Below are positions 39,504-47,604 of a stretch of DNA of 64,000 bases, piece by piece. The position numbers and the translations under genes are program-made. How positions within the stretch are numbered: position 1 is the stretch's first letter; every line of letters starts with the position of its first letter. Below the pieces are notes generated by a model. The model worked only from the letters and a program-made list of their open reading frames with translations, made no database searches and had not been told where the DNA came from. Source of the stretch: Rhodocyclaceae bacterium (GTDB lineage: Bacteria; Pseudomonadota; Gammaproteobacteria; Burkholderiales; Rhodocyclaceae); contig JACFMQ010000002.1 of NCBI GenBank assembly GCA_019455325.1, forward strand, positions 269,353 through 333,352, read 5' to 3'.

Positions 39504-40771
39504 CAGGCGCGCTCCATGGCCAGCGCGAAGAAGCCGTCGCTGCCGTGCGCGTGCGGCAGCAGGCGCAGCGCGCCGTCGCCGGCGGGCGCGCCGCTGGTCA
39601 GCGTGATTTCCTGCCGGCCGAGCAGGTCGCCGGCGGCGAGCGGCGAAAAATCCGGATGCGCGGCGAGGAAGGCCGCCGTCACCGCGTCGTTCTCGTCGGC
39701 GAGCAGGCTGCAGGTGGCGTAGACCAGGCGCCCGCCCGGCTTCACCAGCCGCGCCGCGGCGGCGAGGATGGCGCCCTGCTTGGCGGTCAGCTCGGCGACG
39801 CTCTGCGGCGTCTGCCGCCACTTCAGGTCGGGGTTGCGGCGCAGCGTGCCGAGGCCGGAGCACGGCGCGTCGACGAGCACGCGGTCGAACTTGCCGGCGA
39901 GGCGCTTGACCTTCTGGTCGCTCTCCGACTCGATGCGCAGCGGGTGCACGTTCGAGAGCCCGGAGCGCGCCAGCCGCGGCTTCAGGTTGGCCAGCCGCTT
40001 CTCGGACACGTCGAGGGCGTACAGACGGCCGGTCGAGCGCATCAGCGCGCCGAGCAGCAGCGTCTTGCCGCCGGCGCCGGCGCAGAAGTCGGCGACCATC
40101 TCACCGCGCTTCGGCGCCACCAGGAAACCGAGCAACTGGCTGCCCTCGTCCTGCACCTCGACGTCGCCGGCGAGGAACAGCGGGTGCTTGGCCAGCGCCG
40201 GCTTGCCGTCGAGACGGATGCCGAGCGGCGAATGCGCGCATGGCTCGGCGGCGATGCCGTCGGCGGCGAGCCGCGCCAGCGCCGCCTCGCGCGTCGTCTT
40301 CAGCGGATTGACGCGCAGGTCGAGCGGCGCCGGCCGGTTGAGCGCCGTCGCCAGCGCCTCGGTGTCCGCGCCGAACTGCGCCTGCAGGCGCTCGTTCAGC
40401 CAGTCCGGCAGGTCGCGGCGCACCGCCGCCGGCCAGTCCTCGCCCTTCATCGCCTTGGCCGCGGCCAGCCAGGCGGCGTCGGTATCGCGCGCCACCGGCG
40501 CCAGCTCCTTCAGGTTCCAGCCGCGCTGGCAGAAGAGCGCGGCGAGCAGCAGCCGGCGCGGCGCGGCGTCGCCGTCGCAGCGCGCGGAGAGGCTGCGCAG
40601 CCGGCGCAGCACGGCGAAGCAGGTCTCGGCGACGAAGCCGCGGTCGGCGTGGCCGAGCTGGCGATGCTCGCGGAAATAGCGGGAAAGGACGGCGTCGGCC
40701 GGATGCTCGAAGGCGAGCAGCGCGGCCAGCGCGGCCTCGGCGTGGGCGAAGAGGGCGGGGGTGAATTTCAT
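39503..40771 (-). CDS. rsmB: RsmB/NOP-family RNA m5C methyltransferase
   Basis: 422 residues. The N-terminal RNA-binding part is followed by a SAM-dependent methyltransferase: VEVQDEGSQLLGFLVAPKRGEMVADFCAGAGGKTLLLGALM, then VDAPCSGLGTLRRNP and VYATCSLLADEN, the last two holding the two catalytic cysteines of m5C enzymes. It probably methylates 16S rRNA C967 or a similar site. The N-terminal NusB-like domain is shorter than in E. coli RsmB, so the target base is not certain. The order purN-DUF3108-rsmB is common in Betaproteobacteria. Confidence 0.9.
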   Translation of the reverse strand: MKFTPALFAHAEAALAALLAFEHPADAVLSRYFREHRQLGHADRGFVAETCFAVLRRLRSLSARCDGDAAPRRLLLAALFCQRGWNLKELAPVARDTDAAWLAAAKAMKGEDWPAAVRRDLPDWLNERLQAQFGADTEALATALNRPAPLDLRVNPLKTTREAALARLAADGIAAEPCAHSPLGIRLDGKPALAKHPLFLAGDVEVQDEGSQLLGFLVAPKRGEMVADFCAGAGGKTLLLGALMRSTGRLYALDVSEKRLANLKPRLARSGLSNVHPLRIESESDQKVKRLAGKFDRVLVDAPCSGLGTLRRNPDLKWRQTPQSVAELTAKQGAILAAAARLVKPGGRLVYATCSLLADENDAVTAAFLAAHPDFSPLAAGDLLGRQEITLTSGAPAGDGALRLLPHAHGSDGFFALAMERA

Positions 40772-40786
40772 GCGCTCGGTCTCTGT

Positions 40787-41803
40787 TCAGGGGGCCTCGT
40801 CCGGCGGCGGATCGAGGCGGATTTCCTCGGCCACCTGCTCGAAGCGCTCGCCCTTTTTGTCGATGTGGCGGATTTTAACCGGCAGCAGGTACTCGTCGGG
40901 GGCCAGCCAGACCTCGGTGACCGTTTCGCCGCTGGCACGGAAATGCAGCGTCCAGATCGGCCGCGTCGGCGTCTCCACCCATTCCTTGCCGAGCAGTTCC
41001 AGCCGGTGGACGCCGATCTTGCGGCCGGTGGCGATGGCCATGTCGCCGGTGCGCGCCAGCCAGCCGAGCTGGTAGTTGAACGACAGGAGGTCCTGCGCGC
41101 CGGCGGCGAGCGGCGCCGTACTCCCGTTGCCGAAGCGGACGAGGCCGGCCGCGTAATCGAAATCGGCCCGCTCGCTGCGTTCGCGGCCGCGCTCGATGCG
41201 CCGCGACAGGTAGCGTTCCGGCGCCAGGCCGCCGGCGACGAGGGCGCCGCTGCTCTCGGTTTCCAGACGCACGGCGTGCAGCCAGGCGGCGATGCCGGTG
41301 GTTTCCATCGTCGATTCGATGCGATAGCGGCCGTCGGCGATCCGCCAGCGATGCACGGCGCTGCCGAGCAGCGTCGGCGGTTCGCCGCGCTGCACGACGT
41401 AGCGGATCTCGCCCGTCGCCGGCAGTTGCGGCGAGGTTGCCGGCGGCGTTTCCGCTTCGGCGGGCGCCGCCTCGACCGGCGCGGCCGCAGGTTCCGCCTC
41501 GGCGGTCGGCGCCGACGCGTCCTGCGGCTCGTCCGCCGCCGGCACGGCGGCCGCGACTTCCGCAACTGGCGCCTCGGCTGCCGCCGGCACCGCCGGCGCG
41601 GCCGCCTTCGCCTTCCTCACCGGCGGCTTCGGCGCCGGCGGCGGCGCCTTGACCGTCGGCGCGGCGCGCGGCTGCAGGACGATCTCCGCCGACAGCGGCG
41701 GCGGCGCCAGGGCCGGCGCCGCCGGCTCGAAGTCGGGCAGGAAGAGCGCCGCCGCGTGCAGCCCGAGCGAGGCGATCAGCGCGGCGGCGAGAGCGAGGGG
41801 CAT
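40787..41803 (-). CDS. DUF3108 domain protein
   Basis: 338 residues. An N-terminal membrane anchor or signal (LALAAALIASLGLHAAALFLP), a long Pro/Ala/Glu linker (about residues 30-130) and a C-terminal DUF3108 domain (IRYVVQRGEPPTLLGSAVHRWRIADGRYRIESTMETTGIAAWLHAVRLETESSG...). These proteins are exported or membrane-tethered, with a beta fold. Function unknown. It lies 15 bases after purN and 15 bases before rsmB, in an order conserved in related bacteria. Confidence 0.88.
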   Translation of the reverse strand: MPLALAAALIASLGLHAAALFLPDFEPAAPALAPPPLSAEIVLQPRAAPTVKAPPPAPKPPVRKAKAAAPAVPAAAEAPVAEVAAAVPAADEPQDASAPTAEAEPAAAPVEAAPAEAETPPATSPQLPATGEIRYVVQRGEPPTLLGSAVHRWRIADGRYRIESTMETTGIAAWLHAVRLETESSGALVAGGLAPERYLSRRIERGRERSERADFDYAAGLVRFGNGSTAPLAAGAQDLLSFNYQLGWLARTGDMAIATGRKIGVHRLELLGKEWVETPTRPIWTLHFRASGETVTEVWLAPDEYLLPVKIRHIDKKGERFEQVAEEIRLDPPPDEAP

Positions 41804-41818
41804 CGCGTCAGGGCAGGA

Positions 41819-42457
41819 TCACGGCGAGATCAGCGGCGCCGGCTGCGGCCGCTCGGCGGCGACGCGGACGCGGCCGTCGACCAGCGACAGCCGCCCCTCG
41901 GCGAACCAGCGCACGGCCAGCGGATAGACCACGTGCTCCTGCGCCAGCACGCGCGCGGCCAGCGCCGCCTCGTCGTCGCCGTCGAGCACCGGCACCGCCG
42001 CCTGCACGACGACCGGGCCGTGGTCCAGCGCCGGCGTCACGAAATGCACGGTGCAGCCGTGGATGCGCACGCCCTCCTCCAGCGCCCGCCGGTGCGTGTG
42101 CAGGCCGGGAAAGGCCGGCAACAGCGAGGGATGGATGTTGAGCAGGCGCCCCTCGTAGCGGCGCACGAAGCCCTCGGTAAGGATGCGCATGAAGCCGGCG
42201 AGCACCACCAGGTCGGGCGCGTAGCCGTCGATGCATTCGGCCAGCGCGGCGTCGAAATCCTCGCGGCCGGCGTGCGCCTTGTGGTCCACGACGGCGGTCG
42301 GCACGCCCTGCGCGGCGGCGGTTTCCAGGCCCTTGGCGTCGGGCCGGTTGCTGATCACGGCGGCGACGCGCACCGGCAGTTCGCCGCGGCCGACGGCGGC
42401 GAAGAGCGCCTCCATGTTGCTGCCGCGGCCGGAGATGAGGATGACCAAGGATTTCAT
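41819..42457 (-). CDS. purN: Phosphoribosylglycinamide formyltransferase
   Basis: 212 residues. ISGRGSNMEALF is the phosphoribosyl-binding loop. The catalytic Asn and His (LLNIHPSLLP) and Asp (ALDHGPVV) are present. It transfers a formyl group from formyl-tetrahydrofolate to GAR in purine synthesis. It is first of the unit purN-DUF3108-rsmB-mscS and lies 18 bases after the lipoprotein gene. Confidence 0.97.
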   Translation of the reverse strand: MKSLVILISGRGSNMEALFAAVGRGELPVRVAAVISNRPDAKGLETAAAQGVPTAVVDHKAHAGREDFDAALAECIDGYAPDLVVLAGFMRILTEGFVRRYEGRLLNIHPSLLPAFPGLHTHRRALEEGVRIHGCTVHFVTPALDHGPVVVQAAVPVLDGDDEAALAARVLAQEHVVYPLAVRWFAEGRLSLVDGRVRVAAERPQPAPLISP

Positions 42458-42475
42458 CGTTTCGCTTTCGTGTGC

Positions 42476-43183
42476 TCAAAGCCCGCCGACCGGCAGGAAG
42501 ACGGCCGTGGCCATGTTCTGCGCGACGCGGGAGAGGATTCGCCCGTGCTTGTCGGCGACCAGCCGGGCGAGAAAATCGAGGAGTCCGGCGATGCGCCCGA
42601 ACTCGCGCTCGAACGACAGGTTGCGGTTGTTCGGATCGAGCTCGTTGGAGAGCAGCATCGGCTCGCCGCCGTCGCCCTTCGCCGTCGCCAGCTTCCACAT
42701 GGCGATTTCCAGGTTGCGGGCGCAATTGTAGAGCTTCTGCGCGTCGAGTTCGTCGAGGAGGTAGAAATCCTCCTTGTCCTCGAAGGCGGCATAGGCCATG
42801 CCGAGCAGGCCGGCCATCAGCGCCAGCACGCGGTCGCCGGCGTAGTCCTCGCGGAAGGCGAGCGTCGCCGCGGCGCCCTCGCGCGCGCCGCCAAGCTCCG
42901 GGAAATCGAGGCGCCGGCTGCCGCGCAGGCGAAGCATCGCCGCCTCGACCGTGGGCGACGGCCCCTTCCTCAGCTCGCGCGGGTTGCGCCGGTAGAGTTT
43001 CTCGGCAAAGCGCAGGAGGCCGCCGACGACCTCGGCGCGCGCCGCGTCGATGACGCGGTCGATGTCGCTCTTCATCAGGTACTTCGGATCGACCACGGTT
43101 TCCCGCTTGCCGCCGGTGCCGATCCGGGTCGCGCAGGCGGCGACGAAGGCGAGCGGCAGCAGGAGACAGGCGCGGCGATGCAT
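42476..43183 (-). CDS. Conserved lipoprotein, unknown function
   Basis: 235 residues from the ATG at 43183 (MHRRACLLLPLAFVAACATR), with a lipobox at Cys17. The mature protein is mostly helical (KSDIDRVIDAARAEVVGGLLRFAEKLYRRNPRELR; ALMAGLLGMAYAAFEDKEDFYLLDELDAQKLYNCARNLEIAMWKL). I know similar proteins only as uncharacterised betaproteobacterial lipoproteins. It lies between dedA and purN on the same strand. Confidence 0.82.
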   Translation of the reverse strand: MHRRACLLLPLAFVAACATRIGTGGKRETVVDPKYLMKSDIDRVIDAARAEVVGGLLRFAEKLYRRNPRELRKGPSPTVEAAMLRLRGSRRLDFPELGGAREGAAATLAFREDYAGDRVLALMAGLLGMAYAAFEDKEDFYLLDELDAQKLYNCARNLEIAMWKLATAKGDGGEPMLLSNELDPNNRNLSFEREFGRIAGLLDFLARLVADKHGRILSRVAQNMATAVFLPVGGL

Positions 43184-43200
43184 GCCGCATGATACCGCCG

Positions 43201-43848
43201 TCAGGCGGGATTGGCGTCCCGGCGGTGCCGCCACCAGCCGATGGCCACCGGCAGCAGCGAGACAATGATGATGCCGACGATGACCGCGGCCAGGTTCTGC
43301 TTGATCCAGGGCACGTTGCCGAACCAGTAGCCGGCGAGCGTCAGCGAGACCACCCAGAGCGCGGCGCCGCCGACGTTGAAGGCGGTGAAGCGGGCGTAGT
43401 CCATGGCGCCGACGCCGGCGACGAAGGGGGCGAAGGTCCGCAGGAGCGGCAGGAAGCGCGAGATGACCACGGTCTTGCCGCCGTGCGCCTCGTAGAAGGC
43501 GTGCGTCTTCTGCAGCGCCGCCCGGTTGAAGAGGCGCGAGTTCTCCCAGTGGAAGACGCGCGGGCCGATGAAGCGGCCGATGTGGTAATTGACCTGGTTG
43601 CCGAGCACGGCGGCGACGATCAGCGTCGCCATCAGCGGGCCGAGGTCCATGCCGCCGACCGCGGCCAGCGCGCCGGCGACGAAGAGCAGCGAGTCGCCGG
43701 GCAGGAAGGGCGTGACGACGAAGCCGGTCTCGGCGAAGACGATGAAGAAGAGGATGGCGTAGATCCACGGCCCGTACTGCTGCACCAGCACGGCGAGGTG
43801 CCGGTCGAGGTGAAGGAGGACGTCGAAGAGCTGCAGCAGGAGGTCCAT
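43201..43848 (-). CDS. DedA-family membrane protein
   Basis: 215 residues. Signature blocks ETGFVVTPFLPGDSLLFVAGALA, GNQVNYHIGRFIGPRVF, KTVVISRFLPLLRTFAPFVAGVG and ARFTAFNVGGAALWV identify a DedA protein (SNARE-assoc family), with the conserved Glu, Asp and the FxPxxR motif. DedA proteins move lipid carriers such as undecaprenyl phosphate. Start at the ATG at 43848. Divergent from mutL. Confidence 0.94.
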   Translation of the reverse strand: MDLLLQLFDVLLHLDRHLAVLVQQYGPWIYAILFFIVFAETGFVVTPFLPGDSLLFVAGALAAVGGMDLGPLMATLIVAAVLGNQVNYHIGRFIGPRVFHWENSRLFNRAALQKTHAFYEAHGGKTVVISRFLPLLRTFAPFVAGVGAMDYARFTAFNVGGAALWVVSLTLAGYWFGNVPWIKQNLAAVIVGIIIVSLLPVAIGWWRHRRDANPA

Positions 43849-43900
43849 CGGGGGTTTCGGCGGGAGAATGGCGCGGGCGGAAGGCGGCATTCTACCCCGG

Positions 43901-43906
43901 TATAAT
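43901..43906 (+). promoter_or_regulatory. TATAAT directly before mutL
   Basis: A perfect -10 hexamer ends seven bases before the mutL ATG (43913), with no ribosome site between. Transcription would start at the A of the ATG, predicting a leaderless message. No good -35 is visible at 17 bases. Confidence 0.5.
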
Positions 43907-43912
43907 CCGCCG

Positions 43913-45766
43913 ATGCCCACGACCCGCCCGATCCGCCAGCTCCCCGACCTCCTGATCAGCCAGATCGCCGCCGGCGAGGTCGTCGAACGCCCTGCCTCGG
44001 TGCTCAAGGAGCTGCTCGAAAACGCGCTCGACGCCGGCGCCACGGCGATCCAGGTGGCGCTGGAAGAAGGCGGCGTCAAGCTGATCCGCGTCACCGACGA
44101 CGGCAGCGGCATCCCCGAGGACGAACTGGCGCTGGCGCTGACCCGGCACGCCACCTCGAAGATCGCCTCGCTCGACGAGCTGGAGCGGGTGGCGACCATG
44201 GGCTTTCGCGGCGAGGCGCTGGCCTCGATCGCCGCCGTCGCCCGCGTCACGCTGACCAGCCGCGCGCGCGGCGCGGCGCACGCCTGGCGGCTCGCCGGCG
44301 AGGCGGGCGCGTCGCCCGAGCCGGCGGCGCTGATCGCCGGCTCCGTCGTCGAGATGCGCGACCTCTACTACAACACGCCGGCGCGGCGGAAGTTCCTCAA
44401 GGCCGAGGGCACCGAGTTCGCGCACTGCGCAGAAGGCGTCAAGCGCGTCGCGCTGGCCCGCCCCGAGGTCGCCTTCACGCTCACGCACAACGGCCGCGTC
44501 GCGCTGCAGTTGCCGCGCGCCGACGCCCGCCGCCGCGCCGCGGCGATCCTCGGCGACGACTTCCTCGCCGATTCGCGCGAGGTCCGGGCCGAGGCCGGGC
44601 CGCTCTCCCTCTTCGGCCACGCGGCGCTGCCGGCGCACGCGCGGGCGCGCGGCGACGCGCAGTACTGTTACGTGAACGGCCGCTTCGTGCGCGACAAGGT
44701 GCTCAGCCACGCGCTGCGCGAGGCCTACCAGGACATGCTGCACGGCAGCCGCTACCCGGCCTACTGCCTGTTCCTCGAACTCGACCCGGCGGCGGTGGAC
44801 GTGAACGTGCATCCGGCGAAGACCGAGGTCCGCTTCCGCGACTCGCGCGCCATCCATCAGTTCGTCTACCACGCGGTGAACAAGGCGCTGTCGGCGCCGC
44901 TCGGCGGGCTGACGGCCGGCGCCGAGGGCACCGCCGGCGCAGCATCGGCGGCTGGCCCGGCGCCCGCCGCCGGCACCGGCGCGACGGCGGCCGGCACGCC
45001 CGCAGCAACGTGGTCGACCTATCCGCCGCCCCGGCAAACCTCGCTGCTCGCCGCCGAACCGGCGGTGCGCGCCTACGCCGACTTCGTCGCCGCCGCGCGG
45101 CCGGCGCCGGCGTCAGGCGCTGGCGCCGACGCGCCGCGCTTCACGCCCACGGCGACGGCGGGCGAAGCCGCACCCGCCGACGTGCCGCCGCTCGGCTACG
45201 CGCTGGCGCAACTGCACGGCGTCTACGTCCTGGCGCAGAACGCCGCCGGCCTCGTCCTCGTCGACATGCACGCGGCGCACGAGCGCATCCTCTACGAAAA
45301 GCTGAAGGCGGCCGTCGACGCGCGCGCCGTCGCCGCGCAGACGCTGCTCATCCCGGCGGTGTTCGCGGCCACCGACTTCGAGGTGGCGACGGTCGAGGAG
45401 CAGCCGGAGGCGCTTGCCGCGCTCGGCTTCGAGATCGCCGTCGTCGGCCCGGCGCAGCTCGCCGTGCGCGCGCTGCCGGCGCTCCTGCAGGCCGGCGACC
45501 CGGCGGCGCTGGCCAAAGCGCTGCTCGCCGAGCTGCGCGAGCACGGCGCCACGCAACTGATGACCGCGCGCCGCAACGAACTGCTGGCGACCATGGCCTG
45601 CCACGGCGCGGTGCGCGCCCGCCGCCAGTTGACCGTGCCGGAGATGAACGCGCTGCTCCGCCAGATGGAAGCCACCGAGCGCGCCGACCAGTGCAACCAC
45701 GGCCGGCCGACCTGGGCGCAGCTCTCCATGGACGAACTCGACCGGCTCTTCCTGCGCGGGCGATGA
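43913..45766 (+). CDS. mutL: DNA mismatch repair protein MutL
   Basis: 617 residues. GHKL ATPase motifs are intact: KELLENALDAGA, RVTDDGSGIP and TMGFRGEALASIAAV. A variable Ala/Pro linker (about 335-420) leads to a dimerisation domain with DMHAAHERILYE, which fits the endonuclease motif of MutL proteins from bacteria lacking MutH, plus ACHGAVRA and CNHGRPTW. It is therefore predicted to nick DNA itself. Start at the ATG at 43913; an upstream ATG at 43868 precedes the -10 box. Confidence 0.96.
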   Translation: MPTTRPIRQLPDLLISQIAAGEVVERPASVLKELLENALDAGATAIQVALEEGGVKLIRVTDDGSGIPEDELALALTRHATSKIASLDELERVATMGFRGEALASIAAVARVTLTSRARGAAHAWRLAGEAGASPEPAALIAGSVVEMRDLYYNTPARRKFLKAEGTEFAHCAEGVKRVALARPEVAFTLTHNGRVALQLPRADARRRAAAILGDDFLADSREVRAEAGPLSLFGHAALPAHARARGDAQYCYVNGRFVRDKVLSHALREAYQDMLHGSRYPAYCLFLELDPAAVDVNVHPAKTEVRFRDSRAIHQFVYHAVNKALSAPLGGLTAGAEGTAGAASAAGPAPAAGTGATAAGTPAATWSTYPPPRQTSLLAAEPAVRAYADFVAAARPAPASGAGADAPRFTPTATAGEAAPADVPPLGYALAQLHGVYVLAQNAAGLVLVDMHAAHERILYEKLKAAVDARAVAAQTLLIPAVFAATDFEVATVEEQPEALAALGFEIAVVGPAQLAVRALPALLQAGDPAALAKALLAELREHGATQLMTARRNELLATMACHGAVRARRQLTVPEMNALLRQMEATERADQCNHGRPTWAQLSMDELDRLFLRGR

Positions 45767-45922
45767 ACGTCCACCGCAGAGGCGCAGAGGCGCAGAGATG
45801 CGCAGAGAAAAACGGGCGTGACCAAGGCTACGCGCCGGCGTCTCGCCTCCCGCCCTACCCATCTCTCCTGCTTTTCCTCTGCGTTCCCTCTGCGCCTCTG
45901 CGCCTCTGCGGTGGACGTCCAC
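45764..45922. repeat. Long GCAGAG-rich inverted repeat, copy 1
   Basis: The left arm GAACGTCCACCGCAGAGG continues with tandem GCGCAGAG units. The right arm is the reverse complement (CTCTGCGCCTCTGCGGTGGACGTCC). The whole can fold as one long hairpin with about 85 bases of loop. It begins within the mutL stop codon and fills the 178-base gap to miaA. A second copy lies at 60064-60172. Looks like a small non-coding dispersed (MITE/REP-like) element. Confidence 0.85.
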
Positions 45923-45944
45923 ACCCGGGACACACCGCCCGTCG

Positions 45945-46895
45945 ATGAACGCGCCGCTTCCCCCCGCCATCCTGCTGATGGGGCCGACCGCGTCGGGCAA
46001 GACGGCGGCGGCGCTGGCGCTCGCCGAGCGCTTTCCGCTGGCGCTGATCTCGGTCGATTCGGCGCTGGTCTACCGCGACATGGACGTCGGCACGGCCAAG
46101 CCCGACCCGGAGACGCTGGCCCGCCATCCGCACGCGCTGGTGGACGTGATCTCGCCGGAGGAAAGCTACTCCGCCGCGCGCTTCCGCGCCGACGCGCTGG
46201 CGGCGATGGACGCGGCGGCCGCCGCCGGCCGGGTGCCGCTGCTCGTCGGCGGCACCATGCTCTATTACAAGGCGCTGCTTTCCGGACTCGCCGAGCTGCC
46301 GCAGGCCGACCCGGCGATCCGCGCCGAACTTGATGCCGAAGCCGCGGCGCGCGGCTGGCCGGCGCTGCACGCGGAACTGGCGCGGCACGATCCGGCGACG
46401 GCGGCACGCCTCGCGCCGAACGATTCGCAGCGCCTGCAGCGCGCGCTGGAAATCCTACGCCTCACCGGCCGGCCGATGTCGGCACTGCTCGCCGAGAGCG
46501 AAGCCGACGGACCGCCGCCGTGGCACTTCCTGTCGCTGGCCCTGCTGCCGTCGGACCGCGCGACGCTGCACGCGCGCATCGCCGAACGCTTCGACGCCAT
46601 GCTCGCCGCCGGACTGGAAGACGAGCTCGCCCGCCTGCGCGACAAGTACCGGCTGACGCCCGAACTGCCGTCGATGCGCTGCGTCGGCTACCGCCAGGCG
46701 TGGGCGGCGGCGGACGGCCTGATCCCGCGCGGCGAACTGCGCGAGCGCGGCATCTACGCCACGCGCCAGCTCGCCAAGCGGCAGATCACCTGGCTCGCCA
46801 ACTCGTTCGACTGCGAGCGCTTCGACTGCCTCGACCCGGCGCTCGCCGGCCGCCTCGCGGCGCGCGTCGCCGCCTTTCTCGACGCCGGCCGCTGA
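45945..46895 (+). CDS. miaA: tRNA dimethylallyltransferase
   Basis: 316 residues, full length. P-loop [14 protein letters not shown] (residues about 13-26), [31 protein letters not shown] and the late block [12 protein letters not shown] ... [14 protein letters not shown]. It adds a dimethylallyl group to A37 of tRNAs reading U-starting codons. It lies after mutL, the usual order, but here the repeat element separates them. Confidence 0.97.
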   Translation: MNAPLPPAILLMGPTASGKTAAALALAERFPLALISVDSALVYRDMDVGTAKPDPETLARHPHALVDVISPEESYSAARFRADALAAMDAAAAAGRVPLLVGGTMLYYKALLSGLAELPQADPAIRAELDAEAAARGWPALHAELARHDPATAARLAPNDSQRLQRALEILRLTGRPMSALLAESEADGPPPWHFLSLALLPSDRATLHARIAERFDAMLAAGLEDELARLRDKYRLTPELPSMRCVGYRQAWAAADGLIPRGELRERGIYATRQLAKRQITWLANSFDCERFDCLDPALAGRLAARVAAFLDAGR

Positions 46896-46934
46896 CGCCG
46901 GCGCGCCCTGCGCTGCCAAGAAGTTTTACTTCTG

Positions 46935-46950
46935 CTTAACGGCGTTTAAC
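46935..46950 (+). promoter_or_regulatory. Tandem TTAAC repeats before the Spy-like gene
   Basis: CTTAAC (46935-46940) and TTTAAC (46945-46950), spaced ten bases apart, lie about 50 bases before the lipoprotein start. They could be response-regulator half-sites (the minus strand reads GTTAAA, four bases, GTTAAG). Confidence 0.35.
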
Positions 46951-46996
46951 CGGCAGCGGCCGGACAATCCGTGCACCTCTTTTCAGGACAGACACG

Positions 46997-47581
46997 ATGA
47001 GATCGTTCGCTCCCCTCCTGTTCGCCATCCTGCTTGCCGCCTGCGCGCCGCTCGGCGGACGTTCGCCGGAACAGGGCGGCGGCCCGCCGGCCCATCGGGG
47101 CGGGCACGAGGCCCCCGCCGGCCTGTCCATCGTCGCCGAGCTGCAGGAAAGTCTTCGGCACGCCGCCGAGGCGCTGCAACTGACGCCGCGGCAACAGGTG
47201 CTGTGGGACACCTACCAGGAAAAGGTCGGCGCGCTGGTCGGCGACCAGATGAAGCTCGAACCCTACCGCCCCCGGCAGACGGCGATACCGGCGATCGAGC
47301 GCCGGGTCGACACGGTGCGCAACCGACTGAGCGCGATGGAGGACATTCTCGATGCCGCCAACAAGCTCTATGCGTCGCTCGACGACAACCAGAAGCAGAC
47401 CGCCGACCGCGTGCTGCCGCAGACGGTGCCGGCGCTTTACTCCGGCTTCGGCGGCGGCGGCGGGAGCGAGCAGAGCGGCGGCGAACGCCCGCAACGCCAG
47501 GGCGGGCGCGGCGGGCCGGGCGGCATGGGCGGCCCCGGCGGCGGCTCGGGCGGGCCGGGCGGCGGCTTCGGCCGATTCTGA
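46997..47581 (+). CDS. Spy/CpxP-like lipoprotein with glycine-rich tail
   Basis: 194 residues. Lipobox LLAAC (Cys16). The middle has two LTxxQ-like motifs (LTPRQQVLWDTYQEKV and LDDNQKQTADRVL) on long helices, as in the Spy/CpxP periplasmic chaperone family. The last 45 residues are almost all Gly with Arg, Gln and Pro, an unusual low-complexity tail. Probably an envelope-stress lipoprotein; the two TTAAC repeats upstream fit stress control, but this is inference. Confidence 0.75.
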   Translation: MRSFAPLLFAILLAACAPLGGRSPEQGGGPPAHRGGHEAPAGLSIVAELQESLRHAAEALQLTPRQQVLWDTYQEKVGALVGDQMKLEPYRPRQTAIPAIERRVDTVRNRLSAMEDILDAANKLYASLDDNQKQTADRVLPQTVPALYSGFGGGGGSEQSGGERPQRQGGRGGPGGMGGPGGGSGGPGGGFGRF

Positions 47582-47604
47582 ACGCTGCCTGGGCCGGCCG
47601 CACT

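Noticed and set aside
45764..45922. GCAGAG repeats considered as a CRISPR array
   Set aside because: The units are 7-8 bases in direct tandem and then mirrored; there are no unique spacers of constant length and no cas genes.
46919..46934. Small palindrome AGAAGT-TTT-ACTTCT after miaA as terminator
   Set aside because: The stem is only six A/T-rich pairs with no T run; more likely chance.
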